Of a stretch of 64,000 bases of DNA, positions 55,699-64,000 are shown piece after piece. Numbering within the stretch: position 1 is the first letter of the stretch; the number at the start of each line of letters is the position of its first letter. Source of the DNA: Brassica napus (lineage: Eukaryota; Streptophyta; Magnoliopsida; Brassicales; Brassicaceae); contig NC_063436.1 of assembly GCF_020379485.1 (NCBI RefSeq), positions 29,076,423-29,140,422 on the forward strand, written 5' to 3'. The notes under the pieces were generated by a model, which was given only the letters and a program-made list of their open reading frames with translations, did not search any database and was not told the origin of the DNA. The position numbers and the translations under genes were made by a program.

Positions 55699-58600
55699 TC
55701 AGGAAGCTTGTTGATGAATAGAAGTGTCAGGCAGCATTGCTATTGTCACTATGAAGTATTCACATCCTGAAGAAAGACCATAAGGGTTTGTTGTTATTGT
55801 TGTTGTTGTTCCTGAAGATGATGTTGACATTGAACTTGATGCCAGATTTCTTGAGCCCTGCTCTGAGCCGAGATAATCTGTCTTACTAGCAGCCACAGGA
55901 GATGCAGAAGCTGAAAGTGGTGATGACTGCTTCACTGCTTGACGCTCTATGTGGACAATCTGTCCAACAATGTATGTAGGCCGGTTTGGGAGGTGTTCTG
56001 TGAACAATGCCTCGGACTCAGAGGATAAGTAGTAGTTTGGGCAGTTCCTGTTGATCGCCTCGTAATGTCCTGCTTGGTTTAGGACAAATGCTGCTATCTC
56101 ATGGACTTCAAGACGACCGAATGATATCTTTTCCTTATTTGCCTGTCCACAAAAATTTGACCAATACTCTCATTCAAAACAAAGGACACTCCAAGTCATA
56201 TATCCAGAGAAAGCAAGTTCGGAATGCAGCCCAACAATTAAAAAAATGACTGCTATTAGAGATAACAGTGAGTCTCTACCTGCTTCCCAAGTTGGTGCTT
56301 AGTGTACAATGTTTTCACCAGCTCTTTCTTCTCCCCCAAGTCCTTTCTTGTCTGCTCAATTGTAGCATCAAGATTCCGGCACTTTTCAAGTAACTCCTCC
56401 CGGTGTTTGGAGAGGAAGCTAACTTTGTCTGCGAGGACTCGGATGCATTTCCGGAACTCAACAGTACCATCATCTTCACCGTCATTAATGGAGCTGTGAA
56501 ATTTCCAAAGCAGGAAAAGAGCTTGAAAAAGTGGATAAACTAACCGCCATATAAACTAGAAACAAAGGACTATAGTTTTGAAAGCAATGACTATAGTTTT
56601 GGAACTTACTTGTCTAAAGCTTGAGCCAAAGTACGCAAGGAGTCAGCAAAACCAGTAACCCCACCACCAGCACAGACAGAGCTCCGGAATCTTTCAAAGA
56701 GACCTCGTATCTTCACAGATGAGGCACGAAGTGCATTATACTCAGACGCTCTACGATCAGCAGCACAAAGATGCGTCTGAGCTTCTTCTCTTGCTTCATG
56801 TAAGCAGTTCTCCAAATGCGCACAGTTCATCTAACAATCAAAGAAAGTATTACTTACAACATCAGAAAGAAAAATTTAGGCAGATAAAATAGCTGCAAAA
56901 CCTGGGATTCTTCGAGAAGTTTCTGATTCATTTCCAACTCTCTGCTCAGACTGGCTACCTCTTCCACAGCACCATTTAGCTTGGACTCAGTCTCATTCAG
57001 TTTACTGGACTTCTCCATCAGCTCATTTCTAAGCTCCAAAATAATATCATCAGTGTGTTTGGTATCTAAAGATTTAGTTGGGCTCTCGGCTGTTGAACTG
57101 TTACTTAGAAACACACCCATTCCCCCCACCAAATTATCCTTTCCACCTTTCTCATTGTTTTGCTGGCTTTCCAGCATCGATGAATCAAGAGGATGACTGA
57201 GAACCAGAGAGGAGGAATCCACCATATTCTCATCCATACCTTCCCTAGCTTTACACGGCTGCTTGCTAGAATGGTTTGAAACACAGGAGACCTCATCCAT
57301 GGGCTCAGAACCGGACACATGAGCTTTGCTGCCTTCCAAACCACCTGAAGCTTTTTCGTGCAGAAGGTTTAAGCCACCAGAGACATCCTTGTTATTAACA
57401 CGTCTCTGTCCCTGTGAATACTCATCGTTGAGACGCTGTTCCAGTTCGCGGATGCGCTTCTCATACGAATCACAATGTCTTTGTTTCTCCTTGAGCATAT
57501 ATAGGAGATGTTTCCCATACTCATCTTTGGCCTGGAGAGCCTCTTCTGTTTTCTGCGCTGCGTTTTTCAATAAATTTTCTATTTCACTTTCATCTATCTC
57601 CTCGTATTCAACTTGGGGACCTAATGAACAAATCCGAGAGATCGCAGAAGCAAGTTCAGCTTTTAATTTCGCGTTCTCAACTTCCATCTTGCTTGTTCCA
57701 GCTATCTCCACTAACTCTGAGGCCTCTAGGATATCGTCAAAACTGTCTTTATCTAAAGTGTCTACACCTATCTCCTCAGCCTCAGCAGAACTCCCTGAGG
57801 ATGCAATCTTTAACTGTAACCCAACAAGATACTCAGGAGCATATCTATCAACATCTGCCATTTCAATACTGATCAAACTAGTATCATAAGGAGAGACATT
57901 GACATCACACTGAGTGGGAGTATCATATAAACCCATTGAGGCCAACACATCACGAGGTACAAAGGGACCATGCGTTTTAAGAAACTCCTCACGTCTCCTG
58001 ACCTCTGCCTCCCTCTTCATAGCAAGCTTCTCCGCCAACTGCCCAGCCATGCCCATGTAAAGCTTCATAGAGGCTTTTCTCCTCACAACCTCAGCAAGGC
58101 ATGCCCTGTAAGCGGGGCCAACACCGCGGACTAACTTCAGGTCTGCGAATAAGTCGTCCTGACGCACCATCGCCTCTCTAAAAACAGGAAACTGTAACTT
58201 AGCGTCTTTGATGATGTATGTGACGAATGTTATCTTTTGCATGTAAGTATGTACAAAGGTGTTCATCTCATTCTTCTTGTTTTTGAAATATTCCAGGAGT
58301 TCTGAGATGGAGTCATAGCAAGCATGCATCTGGGGAAGGTGGCTCCTGTCATGCACTTCGTACATAGGACCCAGGGCTGAAACAGCGTCATGAGGTCGGA
58401 GGGATGAGGAAAATTGGCTTGACATACAATCATCCACAAGCTTCTTAACCGTATTGACATCTTTGCTGTTTCAGGATTCATAAAACACTGTCAGATAGCA
58501 GAAATTTTCATGTGTAAAAGGGAGAAAGTCACCATTTGAATTGACTACAGTTCTAAAAATCGGTCTAGGCACCAGCCTAGTCGAAACAATTTTCTTTAAA

Positions 58601-59911
58601 TCTGATTTATACGATTCAAATTGGTTAAAACAGTTACAAATTGGTTAAAATCGGTTTTAATCAATATAAATCTGTTAAATTAAGCAATAATGTTGATATA
58701 GATCCACAAATTTGTCTACTTTCTTTTGCTTTATATATCTAATTTTGATTATTCATCAAAATAATTTTATGATTGAACTCAAAAAACTAAAATATCTTAC
58801 ATAGAAAATAAATAAATAATTCATTAACTCTTACTATAATCGGCCTAGTCGCTAGTACTCTGCAAAAAGCCTAGTTACCGACTAGAGATTTCTTGAGCAC
58901 TGCTACATACCAACATAAAATTTCCCAGTAGAGACAAATGAAAAGGTGTTCTCAGTTTACAAAGTGAACAAACCTGAGAGATTGCATTATGCTATTTTGC
59001 TCATTAATGAAGTGTTGGTGCTCCTTAACAGTCACTTCCAAGTTCTCCATCGATAAGGAAGCCCTGCAAGCAAACAACTCCTCCACCTTGCGCTTGACCT
59101 CCACAAACATCTGCTGGAACTGCGCAATCTTATTCTCAAACTGCCTGTGAGAGCTCCCACAACTCTCCACAGCCTGTGATAACTTATCTTCCTTGACAAA
59201 ATCCAGTAAACATTTCCTCGAATCGGTTTGCAGGTAAGGGTGGATCTTAACCGACCTCAGCTTCTCAACATCCCTTCCGAAATTCATCAGGAGATCAGAG
59301 TGGAGACGGTGCTGATGCTTGTAACGCTTCATAAACTCGAGGTAGTTCTGGTAGATCACCCTGTAGTACTGCTCCAGGTTCGCGGTTGCAACTTCAACAG
59401 CGCGCTGCTGTACCTTCTGCTCTCTGGCAAACCTCTCGCAGTTCTCATGCTTCAGGACCGTGCAGTTGTAGATAGCGCGGCCTCTAAGGAAATGGTATCT
59501 GAACTGCCTCTCGTACGAAGGTAAGGCCTTTAAAGCTGGATCTGACGCATCGTCCAAGGGGTGATGTTCATGTAAAGAAGCCGCAGGTGGTAAAGCATCA
59601 ACTACCTCCTCTAAATCCACATCTTCCGGTGATGGCGGATGAGAGTTGCTTTGCAGCATAGCTTTGTTGAAAACAAAGACTTCTCTATCACCTGCGGGAA
59701 GCCCGAAGGAAGAAAGCAGCTTCTGTGGCTCGAGTCTCATGTCCAGCGAGAGGAGGAGCTGGTCGGAGAAGCTAATGCCGGAGACAGACTCAACGAAACG
59801 CATCACGGATTCAACTGAAGTTGTCTCGCTGCATTCAAATGCAAATGAGTGGCCGTTCTCAGCCACGCAGAGAGTAAGCTTGCCTTCATCATCAGTGAAG
59901 CTTGCACTCAT
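55699..59911 (-). CDS. ATG11: Autophagy scaffold ATG11
   Basis: Five exons (59911-58974, 58465-56902, 56830-56610, 56493-56280, 56142-55699) give 1126 aa, close to the A. thaliana length as I recall it. The N-terminus is a ubiquitin-like fold (GKLTLCVAENGHSFAFECSE, PAGDREVFVFNKAML). An ATG17-like helical region follows (YHFLRGRAIYNCTVLKHENC, HQHRLHSDLLMNFGRDVEKL, LKLVRGVGPAYRACLAEVVRRK). Coiled coils occupy about 560-980. The C-terminal ATG11 domain has NKEKISFGRLEVHEIAAFVL, YIVGQIVHIERQAVK and GCEYFIVTIAMLPDTS. ATG11 is part of the ATG1-ATG13 kinase complex and links it to the forming phagophore and to selective cargo. Intron 1 holds a hAT-like insertion (58548-58902). Confidence 0.93.
58548..58902. 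mobile_element. hAT-like MITE in ATG11 intron 1
   Basis: The left end CAGTTCTAAAAATCGGTCTAGG and the reverse-complemented right end CAGTGCTCAAGAAATCTCTAG are imperfect inverted repeats. 'ctaggc/gcctag' motifs and 'ggttaaaa' repeats recur inside. CTACA occurs at both margins but a full 8-bp duplication is not clear. Confidence 0.55.
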
Positions 59912-60480
59912 CGTAGGGAAGGTGACTCACCTAATCAATTAGGAAACAGAGATGGGAGCCAAACCAATTCGAATTAAAGACTAATGCTTTCTATATCTTC
60001 GACCCTTGACCAACACACAGATTCATCAACGACCACAATCGATTGTACTTTCCAAGGAACCCACCACGAGATATCCTCAAAGTCTCCAACTTTAAGCCAA
60101 ATCTAGTACTAATATATACTTTCCTAAGTACCCAGAACAAACTTTTTTTTTTATCAAAAGGAACGAACTCTAAGCAAATCCTAGACGCAAAAAGCAGACG
60201 CGATACGAGGAAACGAACGCGATTGCGTGAAGAGACGAGTGTCAAACTCGATAGAGATCAAAAGGATTAAAAATTAAACAATTTTAATATCCTCAAAAAA
60301 CCTCCGAAAGGCTTCATCTTCTTCTTCTTCTTCTCTTTTGTTTGTTTTCAATATGTTATTAATGGAAAGTTACGGAGAAGGTTCTTCCTCTCTCACGCAA
60401 CACAACGCAGAGTCGCCTTTCTCCCTCTGGACAAGAGAGAAGAACAGAACAGATAGAGAGCCTCGTCTTATTTTATTTTA
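59912..60480 (-). promoter_or_regulatory. ATG11 5' leader and upstream region
   Basis: Upstream of the ATG the sequence is GC-richer to about 60480 and contains a GAA/CTT microsatellite (60310-60340). It is the likely leader and promoter; no single element is convincing. Confidence 0.45.
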
Positions 60481-62098
60481 TTTTATAAAAATGTAATTGT
60501 TTTAATTTTTATTATTTTCAATTGAGCGCTGTAACTCTTTAACTATTTTGGTTTCACCCCAATAGTTACGTATATTAATATAAACCTTCTACATCATCAA
60601 AGTCGTATCAATCTTTATGACTTAGCCCTACCAGATTTAAAATATAATAAACGTGTTACATCGGGTTTGATTAAGTTATTTTGACTTTGTTAACTTCAAT
60701 TTGGTTTAAAAGAAACTAAAATTATATGTCTGGTTCATTAAAAATCTCAATCTCGACCTAATCAATCCAATCCAACAGTTGTTTTGGATAAGAACCATTG
60801 TGGCCATAACCTTATCCGAGTTCATTGTCTACGTATGATATGATAAGCTTGTGTTTGTATTAATGAAAATTGGTGGAACACACATCTATGCATAAAAGTA
60901 GATTTAGCATTTTATATCATATGATCATCTTGATTTGCATGTGATGTGAATTGGTCCACATACACACAAAAATGTCCATAGGCGGTCCATTATTATTGGA
61001 GAGAAATATGATTAAAATTAAGCATGCAAACAGCTTGGCATTGAAATTGATCTTGAAAGTGGTATTATAATGTTTCTACACGTTTTTTTGGCTGCTACTG
61101 GTTTATTTTTTGTAAGGAAAACTTGTAGAAAAAATAGTTGCATTCAACCTTACTACGTAGGAGTAAATAATTAATTAATTTCTAAATCTTTTCTCGTTTG
61201 GATCGGAGACCATTCGATTTAGTTTATGCAAATAACATCAGTTTTCTTAAATTAATCTTTTCTAGATATCATAATCATATGTTGCACTCTTTAGATGAGT
61301 AAGTTTTCCACAACAATAAGGTGTATATATATGGACCACCTCTTGATTGTTTTTTTCTTGACAAAAGGTTTTCAAGACCACCTCTTGATTGTTTAATGAT
61401 ATTTATGAATAGCTATGGTCAAAAAGATAATCTCACATAATTCCAAAGGCTAGTACTTAGTATCAGATTGGTTGAGCTTCCACATGGGAATCTTTGGAAT
61501 TTTTGTATTCTTCTATGCATTTACCAATTATATAATTCTTAGATATAGTTGTAAACAAAAAGAGTGATATGCATATCATGTATCGAATTTCTAAATACAT
61601 ATATAATAGAATAGATGGAATGAATATGACTTACTAGCTAATTGCGTCTGCTGTGTTTTTTTCTTTTTGGTGATTGCCTTTGCTGTGTTTGTTAACTTGA
61701 TCTATAAATATCATTTTTCCTTCCGTCTGTAAGAATATAAAACACGTAAAACAGCACACATAAATAGCTTAATATACGTAAGAGCATGAAAGCTCTTGTT
61801 TCTGTTTTTTTTTCTGTAAAAATATCAAAACATATTCACTGACTCAACGCTCTCATCAAAAGGTCCAAAACATTCTTTGTATAACTCAATTACCAGTTTT
61901 AAAATCATAGATACTATTACTGTTTTATTTTTCATAATACATTGGTAATAAGGCAAGTATTGTTTACTTATACTTATTTTTCAAGTGAAAAGACGTGAAG
62001 GTCTTTTAATACCGCATGTCTAAGCTTCTGGAAGTTGATAAGGTAAATTAAATATCAAGGAATTATTCATTGAGGAACAATGATTAATTTTAAAAGTA
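60481..62098. other. Intergenic, no gene supported
   Basis: AT-rich. A 15-base direct repeat 'accacctcttgattgttt' occurs at about 61336 and 61378. Otherwise nothing is recognised. Confidence 0.45.
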
Positions 62099-62127
62099 CT
62101 AGGTCCTCTCTCCGCGCGATGCGCGGA
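62099..62127 (-). mobile_element. Helitron 3' terminus
   Basis: Minus strand: hairpin CCGCGC-ATC-GCGCGG, then 9 nt, CTAG and T. The body extends to higher coordinates. Confidence 0.62.
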
Positions 62128-64000
62128 AAAATGTGTTGATAATCGATTTTTGATTATAAGTTTTGATGTTTTTGTTTGGAATGAAAGTATTGTATTTTCT
62201 AAAATATTTGGAAAATTGGTGAATATTAAGTTTATGCAATTAGCCAAGTAAACATAAATAATATAAGAAACAGATTAAGTCTTTTGTAGACCAGAAGTTG
62301 CGTTGAGGTTCATAAAAAAGAAATAGTCTGAAATTGGTTAAGAATATGTTAGTTAGCATAAATTTAAGTAAATACAATAATATTGTTATATTTAATATTT
62401 TCTATTATTTCTATGTATCATATATAGCTTTATACATCATATGTAAAGGTTGATGACATATAAAAATGATTGAATAAATCTTTGAATTTTGAAACTTTAA
62501 TTTATTTTAATATTAAAATTTATTTGTTATTTATTATTTTGTAAATAAATATTTTTATATAAAAATTTGGAATACTACATATGAACGATTCCATGTTTAG
62601 ATACTACATAAAAATACTTTTGATAGATTATGTGCATTTTACATATGGAGATGTATTGCGTAGAAAATATATGACCTTGCAATATTGTGTGTATGTTAGA
62701 GTAGAAAATACTTCCATTACTTTTGTAGACTCTTAAGTTAATTATTAAACAATTTTGGAATAGTGGAAAGCAAAATAGAATTTTTTTAAAAATTACAAAA
62801 AAACTTCTAAAATTGCATTCATTGGTGATGCTCTAATCTAAATTGATCTTTATACAAACTTATTTGGTATAATATTGTAAATAAATGAGATAAACGAAAA
62901 TTTTCTTTTCAAAACTAAATTTGAAGACAGTAACATTTTATTTTCCTACTAAGTGATATGATACATGTTATTATTATTATACTACTAAGGAAATTGGAAA
63001 GTATTGTACCATTAGATATAGAGATCTCAGACAGAAACTCTTAATGCTGTTTTGCAAACCGGTTTGTATAAACCCGAGTCGGTTTGAATACTGGACGTCG
63101 GATTATTAAGCCCAATCCACAAACTCCATACCTCCTTATACATTATTAGAAAACCGGCCTCCAATCTAAACGCCATCGCAACCACATGAATGTATTTGGC
63201 TTCTGTTGAACCTTCCACGACGCGTTCAAGGCCGTTGATGATTTGGTAGTGCGTCACAGTAAACAATAAAATACTATTAGTATATGTCAATTTTATTAAT
63301 TATTTGAAAAAATGAAATGTATTTTAAATGAAAATTCATGTTATGTATTGAACAAATAATACAGACAATTTTTTTCTTTATACTTGTTTCATATCCTTTG
63401 TGATTGTTTTTTTTGGTTTTATTTTATTTTTTGCTTTGAGGTTTTTTATGTAAGATTATATGATGATAAATATGAATATGGCATTATATAAAACTTCTTA
63501 TCATTTGATATTGTGACCATTTAGTATTTAACTTTATGTATGGCTATGTGTAGGTTGTTTCAGATCGTTTATCCATACTTATAAGCCAAAAGGAATTTTC
63601 TTGAGCAGTTCAACATTTTTTTATATTTAAAATCATTCTATCTTGGGCATCTCCTGTATAAAATATACTACTGAGAGTAAATGCTGAAACTCTCTTTTGC
63701 TATATGAAGCTCTAACGTATTTTAATTATGGGATATTCAAACATGTTTACAGATATTCATTGTACAGCTTACTTGACCAATTCCATTTTATTAAATTGAA
63801 GGATATGTTGTAATAATAGCACCCTTCGTAAACTTTTACGTTTTTTTCCTATTTATAGTTAAAATATGAGTTCCAAACAATACTTAAAAGGCAAAAATTT
63901 ATTAGTTTAAGAAATCTAATATGTAAAGTCCTTTTTAGTAAAAATTGATCACCTCAAGAATCCTAAATGCGCAACTAAGTTTTCACAGCATATCAGTTTC
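62128..64000. other. AT-rich region, probable Helitron body and spacer
   Basis: No gene is supported. A GC-richer patch at 63050-63240 has a minus-strand frame of 87 codons that I do not recognise. The window ends in AT-rich DNA. Confidence 0.4.

Noticed and set aside
63027..63290. Minus-strand frame of 87 codons in a GC-richer patch
   Set aside because: No recognisable domain, no splice-linked neighbours; could be a gene scrap but I cannot support it.

Overview
This is a plant nuclear segment, almost certainly from a Brassicaceae genome close to Brassica. It has short GT-AG introns, AT-rich intergenic DNA, and gene order that, from memory, follows Arabidopsis thaliana AT4G30630 to AT4G30790. 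All functional names below come from motifs and remembered family knowledge; no database search was possible.

Layout. 0-20 kb is accessory. After a small coiled-coil gene (845-1848) lies a local family of FBL19-like F-box/LRR genes: a fragment cut by a MITE (about 2141-2375), an intact copy (5060-5969), a copy with an in-frame stop (16740-17719) and another intact copy (19019-20069). Between them sit a lectin-domain ORF of the LecRK-VI type and a frameshifted LRK10L-type transmembrane/kinase exon on the same strand, a hidden two-exon gene (13129-13649), and many transposons. These include a hAT nested in a hAT, a Helitron nested in a Stowaway-like element, and a duplicated SINE-like repeat.

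21-34 kb is the conserved core: an RCI2/PMP3 membrane peptide, a small secreted Lys/His-rich protein (minus), full-length eIFiso4G (minus), a chloroplast-type IF3 (plus) and an intronless DYW pentatricopeptide editing factor (minus). The space between eIFiso4G and IF3 is a tandem duplication of about 1.3 kb that copies the IF3 promoter and start codon.

34.8-38 kb is a probable Helitron carrying broken RPA-like and STT3-like pieces. 38.4-60 kb returns to conserved genes: QWRF8-like (minus), PDE327-like FAD oxidoreductase (minus), a small two-helix membrane protein (minus), an ASG1-family protein (plus) and the autophagy scaffold ATG11 (minus). Between them are a SINE, a MULE-like MITE holding telomere-like repeats, a U6 snRNA pseudogene and a GC-rich retroposon with a perfect 16-bp target duplication. 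60.5-64 kb has no gene I can support.

The conserved genes are not an operon. They are independent housekeeping loci: cytosolic translation, organelle translation and RNA editing, microtubule association, plastid redox and autophagy. The novelty lies in the receptor-kinase pair, the decaying F-box array and the nested, capture-prone mobile DNA.
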